Assembly (NCBI RefSeq): GCF_932294415.1
Contig: NC_065537.1
Coordinates: forward strand, 69,631,761 to 69,695,760
From: Quercus robur
Lineage: Eukaryota; Streptophyta; Magnoliopsida; Fagales; Fagaceae
Length of the DNA: 64,000 nucleotides
Direction: 5' to 3'
Below the pieces are notes generated by a model. It did not search any database, was not told the origin of the DNA, and saw nothing but the letters and a program-made list of their open reading frames with translations. Numbering within the stretch: the first letter of the stretch is position 1; each line of letters opens with the position of its first letter. Shown here one piece after another: positions 1-11,700 of the stretch. Made by a program: the position numbers and the translations under genes.

Positions 1-2420
1 GTGACTGCAGTCTCTGTTCAAACATGGGGCAGCATTCTGCATGTTCTTTTGGCCATAGATGAATGGAATAGATGGAAGTCATGGAACCTTTCAGGCCAAA
101 GAGAGTAAAAAGTGTAAAGATGGTAGAGCATGACAGTAAAAGAAGCAGTTCAGATAAACATCCCAAACTGGAATAATTCGTCGCAAAGCAAAGCAATGGT
201 AAACAAAGTTTAGCCTTTTAATTACTCTTACATTCTGATCATTTCTGTACCAGAAGTCAGTGAATCATGTAGACAATATACTAAATACTGTATATATCTT
301 CCAGGGATTCATTTAGATAGTAAAATAAATACAATATCCCCCACACTTATGTGTCCTTTTCTAGCGGTGGTAAGGCCACAAATTTAATAAATTAATGGTT
401 TAATTGCCTAATTTTGAATATTTTGAGTTTTTGAGCATATCTAAGGACCATTACCTAACAATGGTCTCAACTAGATACGGTCCTAGGAGGGGGTGCCTTG
501 ACTAGGTGCTACCCTTTAGCACTGTCTCTTGTGTATACCTTTACTATACTAAATGATGCACTTTTTTCTTGACAAAAATTTGCAGTTGTTCCACATTTTT
601 TATAGTGTTGTATTGCTGTTTGAAGGAACGTATCAATTTTTTTCTTTATATATAAGCTTTTAATATGATCTTATTGCACAATGTTATTTGAGTAACTAGT
701 AAATAACTAATGTCTTATGTAGTTATTGCAATAAGATAATTAGGCTGAATAATATCTTCAATTTCTCAAATGTAGCTTGGAGAATTTGTTTAATTCAAAA
801 GCATAAATGATATCGAGTCTAGTGTGTCTAGACATGCACAAATCCTTAGGTAGATTTAATAAAATTTCCATCCTAAATACATTTCTGGTCTCTTGATTAA
901 AAAAAAAAAAAAAAATCTAATCTCATTTGGAATGTGTTATAATTTTCAGACAACAGCTTTCAAATCTATCAATTTTCTTACCCTTTTCCCCCTCTTTTTA
1001 CAAGTCAGGTTGGTAATGGCGTAATGCTCAAACCACAGGACTTTTGGAATTTTTATTTTCCCAGTAGTTGAATCTTGAATCTTTTGGATCTTGACACACC
1101 TTCTACTGTTGTAGCATCTGCCTCATCTCCATATATTTCAAAGGTAAGATATTCTTATCATTTTATTCTGCTTTTCCTCTTATTGTTGTCCTGCCAAAAG
1201 AAAAGTTGTTTCTCTGGTATACACATAATAAATACTTTGGTTGCTGTTGTGCCAATATTTTTTTACTTTGGCAGATGCTTCGTAAAACTTCGATTAGGGT
1301 GTATGAATAATAATCGAGCCTCCAACTATACTACAAGAACTAGCATATAATGCAGGTGTGCCCCTTGTTATACAAAAGCTTTCAACAATTTGTGTATTAG
1401 AATCATAATTGTCAAGGTTTCAGACAAAATTTTAGAATAATATTTTTAGAGGTGCTATAAAAATTAAGCATCATCATGCAATAGATTGAGACATACATCT
1501 CTCACTTTCTTTAATTCATTTTTCTTTTTATTTAAGACAATTTTTGTAACAAACTGTTTGGTTTGCTTGAAACATGTTCTATATGAAGGGTAAAGGCTGT
1601 GCATAAGTATGTGTCTAAACCCAGATCATCTTATTTAAAATCATGAATATTTGGCATAATTTGTGAAAACGCTTACAAATTTTATTACTTGTTTTAGGTT
1701 GACAATTTGTAGTCCCAAGAAAATTAGCGATTGCTCCAGTGAGATGGTTTTTGCCACAACAAAACTTTAGTAAGTGCTGTAATCAGCAAACACTTACCTG
1801 AACTGGAAACTTTTTTACGCATGCACTGGATCCATTTTGTCTGGTCTAGGAAGTTTTCAGGTTAGAAGTGAAATAAAATATAGAAAAGAAAAATCAGGTA
1901 TAGAATACTATTATTCTTAGCTTTGTGAACTAAAAATAAAAAATGAAGTATTTTCCAGCAAGGGACTAAGCTTGAAGAGTTAGAGATTATGTACTTGGTG
2001 AACTTCCACTTTACTGAAGTATCTTGTGTTTTTTTTTTCACCTGAATTCTTGCATTAATTAGTAAAAATTTCGAATATGATATTGAGCTATTGTTTCCTC
2101 TATAGATGATGGTTCCATTAATCATGCAACCCGTCTCATAACTCCTTTTCAGTGAGAGGTGAGCTTGCATGTTTTTTTTAAGTCCTTTATATTTTTAGTA
2201 TCTAAGATTTGCAATTTAGACTTTTTTAGTTACTATGTCTCCTTATATTGTAAGATGAAGTTGCTTTCATGCATAACCATATCTGTTGGTATCCAAAGAC
2301 AATAACATGTTTCTCAATCTCCTTTCTAATATTGTTAGGGATATCAACCATTATATGGTCACACAATTCCCACTGAAGCCAACAAAGGGAAATTAAACCA
2401 TGTTTGACTTAGATTTGCTC
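1..2420. other. AT-rich intergenic DNA, no gene recognised
   Basis: No open frame here has coding character. The first 110 bases are open in one frame and could be the last exon of a gene to the left, but I recognise no family. A stretch near 1064-1143 looks like an exon with a good donor (AAG|GTAAG), yet all three frames hit stops just after the possible acceptors. An A-run lies near 900-918. Nothing else can be assigned. Confidence 0.5.
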
Positions 2421-2483
2421 AAATTCGATAATGTTGGTCTTAGATTCGGCAACGTTTGGCCTAGATTCAGCAATGTTTGGCTC
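2421..2483. repeat. 21-bp tandem repeat, three diverged copies
   Basis: Three consecutive 21-base units (2421-2441, 2442-2462, 2463-2483) follow the pattern AGATTCRGCAAYGTTTGGCYT. The second and third copies are most alike and the first is more diverged; a partial fourth unit (AGATCCG) follows. The repeat lies in non-coding DNA about 0.8 kb left of the RNase H-like insertion. No function can be inferred. Confidence 0.7.
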
Positions 2484-3283
2484 AGATCCGCTTAAATCCA
2501 GCTGAATCTTTATCTCCCCCACTAAGATCTGGCGAAGATCTACCACCCTCCACCCACCACCACTCCTTCATCAGTTTCAACCAAACTGACCAATCGTCCA
2601 CCAGAGCCCGATCAATCTATTATTTTTCTTTTTGGTGTTCGTTTTTCAAATTCAATGAGCTTTTGCCTAAAATTTGTTCCATCTAGTGAAGCATCTTGCC
2701 AACGGGTTTTCTTGCTTACGAATTAATATAATTAAAATAAGCAATGTTGTTAATATGTATAAACTGAATTAGGTACATTGCATGTGTTTGTCTTTGGGAG
2801 GCAAATCTGATACCTTTAGAATTGTGTGGTGTGTAAAGAAGTTCAAAACTCCAATTTTCAATTTGGTTTGATCAACTTGAGATATCTCACTCCATCATTA
2901 GCCCCTTTTTTTGTGCCACAATACAATATGGACAGTCAAAAGATACTGATATTCAAGACAGTTCAATCAAGTATATTTCTCAACCAAAGGTTTGCATGGT
3001 ACAAGGCATCTTTCAATGATAATAGACACTCCTGAATTTCTAATGGGAGCATAGCATTGCTTATATCACAAAATGCTACCATACTGCTTCTTCATGTAGT
3101 AAATTTCACTCTTAGATGGAAAAAATTGGAGCCTGGACGGTAAGTGAAATCAATCCAAAACATCCTTTAAAACATGGAAAGAATCAGCGGTTGCTATGAC
3201 CTCAATCAAGTTATTAACAAGTATAGTGAGAGAGAATACCCTAGTCCATTCGTCCCTTCAAATTAACTATTGGAAGGACTGTT
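2484..3283. other. Intergenic DNA without recognisable gene
   Basis: Short open frames only, with no recognisable domain. The segment ends at the 14-bp target-site copy that precedes the retro-insertion at 3298. Confidence 0.4.
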
Positions 3284-3297
3284 AAAGGCAAACAGTG

Positions 3298-3793
3298 GGA
3301 GATTATTTTGAAGTTAGCAGCTCACAAAAATAGAAGGTCAAAGAGAAGTGGATATGCTTATGAAGCAAAGACTTTGGAAGCGAATGAGCTTTTCTCTGGT
3401 GGAGCTAGCTGTGGACGAAAGACTCAACAGCTTGCAATCCAAGATGCAGTGGGAGAAGCGATTTTGAAGGCTATGCAGATGGGATACAACAAGATTTTGG
3501 TTCTAAGCAACAACACCAGGCTTGTGCAGCTGTGCAACCAAGGAAAAGATCCAACTGGGACACAGCAGAATTTTGTTGCAGACATGAATCAGCTCCAACA
3601 ACAAGATTTGACCACTCATTACTTGTTTGTACCCAAAGGTATTATCTCACATATAATAGGCTTAGCTGCTATTACTACTTGCTTCCCTGTTAGCCACTGT
3701 AGACTCAATCCGGACCATGTATAAGTCAGGTGGCCCTCTTTTGTACCATCTCTTTTTTTTTTTTTTTAATCTAATGTTTATCTGGTATCAAAA
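3298..3793 (+). mobile_element. 5'-truncated retro-insertion with RNase H-like coding, 14-bp TSD
   Basis: The 14-base sequence AAAGGCAAACAGTG occurs at 3284-3297 and again at 3794-3807, bracketing 496 bp that end in GGTATC plus an A-run. This is the signature of target-primed reverse transcription. Inside, the frame from 3299 to 3724 is open and encodes an RNase H-like segment, with helix text resembling LAIQDAVGEAILKAMQMGYN followed by a strand like KILVLSNNTRLVQLC. Plant L1 elements of one clade carry a C-terminal RNase H domain, so a 5'-truncated L1 end is the simplest reading. A truncated retrocopy of a cellular RNase H-like gene is the alternative. The frame has no ATG near its start, so it is probably not expressed as a protein. 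Confidence 0.7.
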
Positions 3794-3807
3794 AAAAGGC
3801 AAACAGT

Positions 3808-4500
3808 GAATCTTGGGGTGGTGTTCGTGTTCACTGTACAATCAATCTTTGTAAAGGTTTCGAAAATACCAATCGTAATGCACATTGGTGCCAACACCAT
3901 TATAGACGATCATATTCTAATATTTTTGAATGAGGTTAACTTCAATTGCACATAGATCATCATAGGTTTTATTGTAGTTCTTGATAACATATTCAGCCAA
4001 GGATATGTTGCCCCAATTATCCAATTAATGAACAAAGGCTGGTTATTCTGATGAAATAACATGCATTGATTATCAAATAGTAGCTTTGCTATTGATGCCT
4101 TTCAAGTTGACTTAGCAAAAAAAATAAAAAAGCTTTTCCTATTGAGGACTACTTCTGTGCAATCACTGCATAATCCATTCTATGCTCCTAGCAGCTCTGA
4201 GAAAGTAAATTGTGTGGGCATGAGCTTTACCATATCTTCAAGACATGCTATCTCATTGAGCCATGAGACTCTTGTTGCTTTAATTCATCTCTTATTTCTA
4301 AAGCTTCATACTACATAATTGTAATGCTTAAATACATATATAACATAATATATAGATCCAATGCTATAGAATTTTTTATTTTATAATTAATAATTGTTGA
4401 TGGTCGTTTTCACAACACATTTTCTACAAGTCCAATTCGGCCGAGTTTGACTTTATGTTGGGCTTAATTCATGTATTATAATTTATTTCATGTATTATAA
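3808..4500. other. Intergenic DNA between retro-insertion and Helitron
   Basis: AT-rich, stop-rich sequence with no recognisable gene, repeat or element. It ends in the A that precedes the Helitron 5' TC terminus. Confidence 0.4.
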
Positions 4501-6125
4501 TCTATATATATATATAGAACCGAAACTTTTGAAGTTCTCACAATTTTCCACGTCAGCACAATATTTAAATTAACAACATTTAAATTAAATTAAATTTTCC
4601 ATCTCATCACTGTTTTCTTTTTCCAATGCAAATTAGACTTCTAGCCAAATAAAGACACTCTCCCACCACCTCTACTCTCTCCTATTTAAGAATTGCTTGC
4701 GTAGAAAACCTAAGCCCCAAAAACTATTCGCGGAGAAGATGATGTTTGAGGACCCTCACCACAAAGTGAATATTAAAACTGACATCTTTTTATAAATGTT
4801 GGTTAATATCTTATATTTATATGTATGGCCGTTGGTCACCACTATTTTTTTTTTTTTAATTCTTTTTATTTTAGATTTTATGATTAGATCTGCTATTATC
4901 TTCTTTTGCTGCAACACAATTTTCTCCTTAAAACTTATTTTTCTTCAAGATTTTTTTTTAGGGCGGCTCATGCTTCACAATTCACATATTCCACTTATGT
5001 ATTGGACTCCTCTCCTTCTTCAGTCAATGCATCAAGGTTAGGGTTATTTGATTTGTTCAATAAAAATTATAGATTTGTTGCTTTTTCTTATAAGTTTGTC
5101 AATTGTTGTTTTGTTTATTTAATTGCTGGGCTTGAATCTTTTAATTAAATCTTCAAATTTTTTTAACCTTTTAAAAGTTTTAATATTTTGAATTTTAACA
5201 TTTAAAAGGTAACTCATATTTCTCTAATATTTCTATGTTGTGTAGACATATTTTTTTTGTTTATTATATTTCTCCATTGTGTAGTCACATAATTTTTATT
5301 TTGTTTTAATAAATTCTTGGCTCAAAATCTTCTAATTGTTTGGTTTATATATGAATTTTTAAGTTCATTTTTTGCAATACATTTAATTGTCTGGCCAATT
5401 TCAATAGTAGAAAAGCTATAATCATGGATTCCCTTCTTTCTATTGTATTTCTCTATTGCGTAATTATATATATATATATATATTGTTTTATTTCAATACT
5501 TTTGAAGCTTTGAATCTTCTGATTTTTTTTTTTTAAAAAAAAATTTGGCCTTTTGGAAGTTTTAACATCATAACTTTTGGGTTTTATTTTTTCTATTATC
5601 AGAAATTATCTAGAAGATTTCAATGAATATCCATGGATTATTCTTTTGAGGGTAACCCATCTTTATCTTATATTTCTATTCCTAACTTTTTTTTCCTATA
5701 TTTTTTCTTTAATTGTCCGTGTTCACGTCTCTTTTGTTTTTCTTATTTTTACTTTCATAGCGTATGTACATGTTGTGTATGTTCTTTGATTATTTCTTTA
5801 ACGATTTTTGTGTGAGTATGTGTCATCATATCTGGGTACTTAGGCAAAATCTATAAAGATTAAAGATGCTTTTTTTTTTTTTTTTTGGTAATGAATCCTG
5901 TGTTTTTCATGACTTTAGTGAGTCATATTCTTAATGATCGAAATGGTTTTGTTTGACGTGGATTTTGTTCATATTGGTTTCAAAGTTTATTTCTTGGCTT
6001 ATATTATAGATTGTAATATATTTATTCATCAAACTGTTTAGTTGAGTTTGTTTTCGAAATTGTTTTCAGTGTTGGACATTTTCTTGAAGCATGTTGGTAT
6101 CATATATTAAAATACTGTTAAGTTG

Positions 6126-6164
<39 letters not shown>

Positions 6165-6324
6165 TAGTTTAATAAATGTCTGAAACGTATAGCTGTTAAC
6201 AAATGTTTTAGCTATATGATTTTATTTTACAAATTCAATTTTGGTGTTGTAGTAAAATAAACAAAGATTAAATTATATATTGTACTCAATACATTTCCCG
6301 TGCATCGCATGGGTTAGCGACTAG
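4501..6324 (+). mobile_element. Non-autonomous Helitron, 1824 bp
   Basis: The 5' end is TC at 4501, preceded by A, followed by a TA-rich stretch and AGAACCGAAACTTTTGAAG. The 3' end is CTAG at 6321-6324, followed by T, so the element sits between A and T as Helitrons do. Seven bases upstream of CTAG is a palindrome, CCCGTGC-ATC-GCATGGG (6297-6313), with a 7-bp stem containing one G-T wobble; this is the expected terminator hairpin. There is no target duplication, also as expected. The interior is AT-rich and lacks Rep/helicase coding, so the element is non-autonomous. A pyrimidine-rich leader and a TATA-like CTATTTAAGA near 4681 suggest a captured promoter, but I identify no captured gene. Confidence 0.85.
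6126..6165. repeat. (AAT)n microsatellite inside the Helitron
   Basis: About 13 uninterrupted AAT/TAA units near the 3' end of the Helitron. Likely length-polymorphic. Confidence 0.9.
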
Positions 6325-7149
6325 TTTATGATATAAGAAGAAGTTGAGAGATTGTGGTCTAGAGGGCATGAGTTGACTTTTCTTTATGCCTTTTGCATGA
6401 GCCCAAGTCATGCGTGTTGTAAAGTGGGCTAGGGACATTTGCATCACCTAAGGCTCATGGAAAGGGTCTAATACCCAAAATTTTCACCCAATTAGGTTTC
6501 TAGCTCTTGCTGTGTGTGGCTGAATATTCTGACCAACCAATTTTAGCCCCTAAAGCTTGGCTGGCACCCTTGGCTGAACTTGGCTATTGGACACCACTAA
6601 GAACATCTTCGCAATGAATTGAAATGGTTGGGGAAGAACACCCAATCATAATTGGTCAAAACATTTCCCTAATTGTGATTAAAGCATGTTATGGCTTTAC
6701 CCAAGCAAAGGCTAACTAAAACATTACCCTTATTCAATATCTTAAAGGTCCAAAGCCTCAGCCATTAGCTAAAAACCAGTCATTAAGCACACCCAATACT
6801 TACTATAAACCCCCCTTCATCAGTTCAAAATGAATTAGCCACATTTTATCTTTAGAGTTGAAACTTTAGAGTAAAAACTCATTCAACCAACAAAGATTCT
6901 CACCATTCTAAAGCTTGGGGGTGGAAATACTATTATAGAGGAACTTTCCCTTTCCCTCTCATGAACTCACTCAATTGCCTCTTCTAGTTGTTTATGGGTC
7001 AAAGTTTTAGGCTTAAAGTTCTAAGTGTATTTTAGCATCTTTATTATTGTAGTTTTGATTTATTTCTTGTTAAATCACTCTTAGCCTTTATTTATCATAC
7101 ATTTGGAATTCTGGGTTTGACTATCTGCAAATAAGAAACTCAAGGGGAA
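6325..7149. other. Unassigned intergenic segment between Helitron and solo LTR
   Basis: No coding frame. The sequence is less AT-rich than its surroundings and has a TATA-like ACTATAAACCCCCC near 6801, which could be remnant LTR or promoter sequence. I could not define ends or target duplications. Confidence 0.35.
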
Positions 7150-7154
7150 TTTAG

Positions 7155-7693
7155 TGTTAGAATATGTTAGTATGTTACTAAGTAGGTGAGGTGTGTGGTG
7201 ATGTTTAGCTATGTGTATGCTGTTGCATGAGGGGGCGTGTGATGCTGCATATGGGGTGCTGGTGTGGGGCGTGTACAAGCTGCTGATGAGGCATGCAGGA
7301 GTAGCTGATAAGGCATGCAGGAGTAGCTGATGATGGTGCTGCCAGTATGTATTCTGGTATTACAATAATAAGTGTAATTGATTAGTTGATGCTGTATACT
7401 GTATTCACATTAGTGATGTGACCAAATAAGAGTTAGTTAAATAACGGTTAGTTGTTAGCATATTGGCAGCTGGTTAACAGCTGGCTTGGCCGTTAGGCAG
7501 TTAGAGAGTGAGGCTTGAGAGAGTATTAGAAACCTGGAAAGGAGGAAGCTGGTATCAGAAATCATTTCCAAATTCCCAATTCTTCAATTCTATGTTTTCT
7601 CTCTCTCTCTAATTCTCTGTTCTTATCTCTTCTCTGTTCTTGGAGGCATAAGTTGTCCTCGAATTCAACTATCCAACCTCTCTGTTCCTAACA
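7155..7693 (+). mobile_element. Solo LTR, 539 bp, TSD TTTAG
   Basis: The element begins TGTTAG and ends CTAACA, a 6-bp terminal inverted repeat with TG...CA ends. The pentamer TTTAG is present immediately outside both ends (7150-7154 and 7694-7698). No internal region, primer-binding site or second LTR is present, so this is a solo LTR left by LTR-LTR recombination. The terminal bases resemble Copia LTRs, but the superfamily cannot be set without the internal part. It contains a 22-bp tandem duplication (7282-7303, 7304-7325). It ends about 240 bp before the first E2F-like site and about 1.06 kb before the RBR start codon, so it is in promoter-proximal DNA. Confidence 0.88.
7282..7325. repeat. 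22-bp tandem duplication inside the solo LTR
   Basis: Two adjacent copies of a 22-base unit (GCTGATRAGGCATGCAGGAG plus TA) differ at one base, and a partial third copy follows. LTR U3 regions often carry short tandem repeats that influence transcription; whether this one does is unknown. Confidence 0.8.
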
Positions 7694-7929
7694 TTTAGAG
7701 ATTCTCTAAAAAAAAAATAATAATAATAAAAAAAAGGCACCAATACCATTGGGCCCCATTGCTCACACAAGTTTGGGCTGGGCCCCCTTTTTCACATACC
7801 CAGACTAAGTTCATAACCTAAGGGCTTTTTCCAACTTCAAGCCCAAAAAACACTTCCGTTAGTCACCGTCATCCTCGCCGTAACGATAGACTTCAATAAC
7901 ACACTCTCCCTCTCCATAACGGAGAAAAT

Positions 7930-7937
7930 TTTGGCGG
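7930..7937 (+). promoter_or_regulatory. Candidate E2F site (TTTGGCGG)
   Basis: TTTGGCGG lies 820 bp before the RBR ATG, in probable promoter DNA. It is a one-base variant of the plant E2F consensus TTTSSCGC. Pairing with the perfect site at 8098 raises its credibility. Confidence 0.5.
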
Positions 7938-8097
7938 TAAATAAGAGAGACTAAAGAAACCAAAACAAAAGAAAAAAAAAACCTAACCTTCAAACCACCA
8001 TGACGTGTCAGAACCCCATTGGGCAACTCATGCATGTATGAGTGTCGGCCATGATGATGATGATGATAACTGATAAGTATCATCCATGTGTGGATTT

Positions 8098-8105
8098 TTT
8101 CCCGC
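8098..8105 (+). promoter_or_regulatory. E2F site (TTTCCCGC) upstream of RBR
   Basis: TTTCCCGC matches the E2F/DP consensus exactly and is embedded in a CG-rich island (CCCGCGCGAG) within otherwise AT-rich DNA. It lies just upstream of the purine-rich region expected to be the 5'UTR. RBR genes are known E2F targets, so the position fits E2F-dependent transcription of the E2F repressor. Binding is inferred from sequence only. Confidence 0.7.
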
Positions 8106-8388
8106 GCGAGACCAACCCACACGAGAGGGTTTCCCCAATAAAAAAAACCCCTAAAATAGATGAGAGAGAAAGAAACGAAGAGAGAGAAAATTTAGAGGGA
8201 AAAAAAATAAAAATAAAAAAGATAGATAGGGTTCAGAGAGAACTGAAGAAAGAGAGTGTGTGTGAGAGAGAAACAGAAACCCAAAAATCCCTATTTCTGG
8301 TTTCGATCTGAACAAAAACGCCTTCGTATCTTCATTCTTCATACCTACAGTTTAGGTCAGAGAGATCCACCAGATCTATACCAAATTC

Positions 8389-8738
8389 GTAAGTTTTTTT
8401 TTTTTTTTCAATTTTTTGTTCGTTAAAATCTCAGTCTTGTTAATACTATTTTTCTTCAATGTGATTTTTTTTTTTTTATAATTAGAAAGTATTTTCTTTG
8501 TTTTTTAAAATTTGCTTTATTTTTTTTTTTTTTACATACTTTAACTTTTAATTTTAGAAATTCCGTAAATTTTTTTTTTTTTTTTTTTGAATTTGGATGA
8601 TGAGGTTTGGTTTTTAAGGGTTTTATGGACTCAGAATATTGACTTTGGAAATTTAAGTTTTTAAGTGATATTAGCTTTTTTTTTTAATTATTTGTGAAAG
8701 ATTTGAAATTGGTGCGTTATTGTGATGGATTGAATCAG
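8389..8738 (+). other. Probable 5'UTR intron of RBR
   Basis: A good donor (TTC|GTAAGT at 8389) and acceptor (AATCAG ending 8738) bracket a T-rich 350-bp segment that stops 11 bases before the ATG. T-rich leader introns are common in plant genes. The inferred leader exon is the GA-rich stretch around 8150-8388. Confidence 0.6.
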
Positions 8739-8749
8739 CTAGGGTTTGG

Positions 8750-11700
8750 ATGAGTCCAGCTGCATTGGAGAAGATGGAAGATGCTAAGCCTTCGGAAGCA
8801 GCATCGGCCAACAATTCACAAACAGATAGCGCGGCGGCTACTGTCGACCCATCTGAAGCTCGATTCTCCGACTACTGCAAGGTTTTTTTTAATTTATTTA
8901 TTCTCTTGTTCATTGTTATCAATGTTATATTTCATTGTATGCGTTTAAATTGAGGTTTGCGCGGTTCAATTCTTTATTTGTTTTTAGTTTTTACTGCTTG
9001 CTTTCCCTGGCATTACTCAGTTTTTATAAGCGAAAAGTGAGTTTTCTGTGAATTTAGGCTTGCAAGGTTTATTTTTCTCTTCATTCCTTGTTAGTAATGT
9101 TATATTTAAATTTGGGTTTGGCGGGTTGGTTCTATATTTTTATGTTATTAAAAAAAATGTGGGCTTTCTGTGAATTTAATATGGGTTTTGATGACAGAAT
9201 GGAATGTCGTTGGATGAGAACACTTGCACACAAGCTATGAAGCTGTTGAAAGAAACCAAACACCTTTTACAGACTAATGTTTCAGCTTTTGGCAACGGAA
9301 CGGTATGTGTTATTGGTTTGTATTGTCCCATAAATGTGAAGATAAGGTGAGGAAAGGTCTTTATGTGAACTAACAGAATTGTGTTTTGTCTGTACCAGGT
9401 TGATGAAGCAGAAAGGTTTTGGTTTGCTTTTATTCTGTTTTCTATTAAAAGGCTAAGTGAGAAGAAGCAAGGGTCTGATGATAATGGATATACATTATGC
9501 CAGATATTGAGAGCTGCGAAGCTGAAGTATGTTTATTCAAATTTCCTTTATTTTGTGATCGATTGCTTTTTTGTGTTTCGGGGTCATCCTCATATTTTTG
9601 TTTTTCATAGCATTGTGGACTTCTTCAAGGAGCTTCCTCAGTTTGTTGTTAAGGCTGGTCCAACTTTGAGTAATATATATGGTGCAGATTGGGAGAACAG
9701 ACTAGAGGTATTGGTGTGACAGTAATTTATGCCTATAATTAAAAAAATAGTGTAAATATGTGTCTGTTTATTTGGGCTTCTATTCATGGTTTTGTTTTCA
9801 TTTTTATCCGATCAGGCAAAAGAGATGCAGGCCAATTTTGTGCACTTGAGTCTACTAAGCCAGTGCGTATCTTTTCTTTTGCATCTTTTATTTTAAGTAA
9901 TGACTTTGGTATCTGCTGCATCATCAATTGACTTTTTGTTTAAGATTTTGCCTTCTCCATTGAGTACACCACATGTTTCTGTTTTAATCCCTTTCTTTTT
10001 GCTTGAGTTGGTTTTACTGTTTTATACTGTATGCAAGAAGGATGAGCCCAGGATGCAATTTAATACAGCTACTTCCAGAAGCTCTTTTGTTAGTGGAGAT
10101 CATGCAAATCTCTTTAGTTTTATTTGTGTATTTTAGTAGTCATGATGTGTGTGCTGAAGTATTGAGTGTCCATATTGAAATTAATGCTTTTGGTGGTAGT
10201 GCGCATTGATGATTGCCATTGTTTGCCATGGTAGATTGGGTTGGCAAACTGTGTTAAGGTGGCAATAGGTTGTGTAGGGCAGTGGTGGCCACATGGTGGT
10301 ACTTGCTTGGTATATGGAGACAATTTTGTGTCAAAGATTGGATTTTGTAAAGCTGTTGACTTTTCTTTGAGCTCCACTAATTACTTTGGAGGAACTCAAC
10401 AGCTCTAGTGATATTTTTTTATTCTTATATGTTAAAAGTATTATTCTATTTCTGCATCTGAATTTCACTGTGCATATGATGAAACTTTCTATTATTGCAA
10501 TACACAACTGTGTTTTTCAGTACTTTCTCTCTTAATAATTTTTTGAGTTTGTGCATAAATGGCATAATTATCTTCACATTAATAATTCAAGGTCCTACAA
10601 ACGTGCAATCCGGGAATTTTTCTTGACAACTGAAGCAAATGTTGATAAGCAGTCTGCTGTTGCTAGTGCATCTGGCTATGTCTCAGACTACCACCGTTTT
10701 GGATGGTTGCTTTTTCTGGCACTTCGCGTACATGCGTTCAGCCGTTTTAAGGACTTGGTGACTTGCATGAATGGTTTGGTTTCCATATTGGTAAGTCATT
10801 TTTCTGCTTTACTCAATTCCATTGCTTAGTAAAGTTTTGGGATGTTGTTCTGGTTAGAGGCATGAAATGTTATGTGTCTTATTTTAAATGTTGCTATTCT
10901 GAAGCTTAGGAGATGACAGTTTTGCTGTCGTTAGATTGTGTGGCAACATGAGCCAACGTCATAGATGGAGGATTAGAAAACAATTAAAGCTAAAGATTTT
11001 GTATATTGTACATTATGGTTGACAATTTGACCATGTTGATAATAATTTTTGGCTATACTTTTTACCTTTTTAGAAGATTGTGTGGTAATGTAGAAACAAC
11101 ATTTCCAATAAGAGTGTTTTCTTACTGCTTATTGAAATCTGTAACAGGCTATCTTAATTATTCATGTTCCTGTTCGCTTCCGAAATTTCAAATTTGATGA
11201 TTCTCAACTATTTGGTAATTCCTTATTTATCCCTTTTAGCAGATTTTGTTAGATGATTTCTTCTTCTTTTTCAGAAGAGATGTCTATTTTTTACATGATT
11301 TGTGGCTATCTGATCCCTTATTTTCCTTCATCATCTGTGCTGATTGTGTTAATGTGTGGTTCAGTTAAGAAAGACGGCAAAGGTGTAGACATCCTCGCAT
11401 CACTTTGCAACAAATATCAAACATCAGAAGATGAGTTGAGGAAAATAATGGAAAAGGCCAATAATTTAATAGCAGATATCTTGAGTAAAAAGCCTCAACC
11501 AGCATCTGAGTGTAGAATTGGAAACTTGGAGAATATCGACACAGGTACACACACACACATATATATATTATAACTATTGATTTTATAATTTAGGAGACGC
11601 TTCTGAAATTTTGACCCATGCAGATGGTTTGACATATTTTGAAGATCTACTGGAGGACTCATCTTTGTCATCCAGTTTAGGTATTTTAGAAAAGGATTAT

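Noticed and set aside
1..107. Open frame at the left edge ending in a stop
   Set aside because: Tryptophan-rich and short, with no family I recognise and no upstream context, so not enough to call a terminal exon.
1064..1143. Exon-like stretch with a good donor (AAG|GTAAG)
   Set aside because: From either possible acceptor (AG at 1064 or 1067) all three frames meet a stop within a few codons, so it cannot be an internal coding exon.
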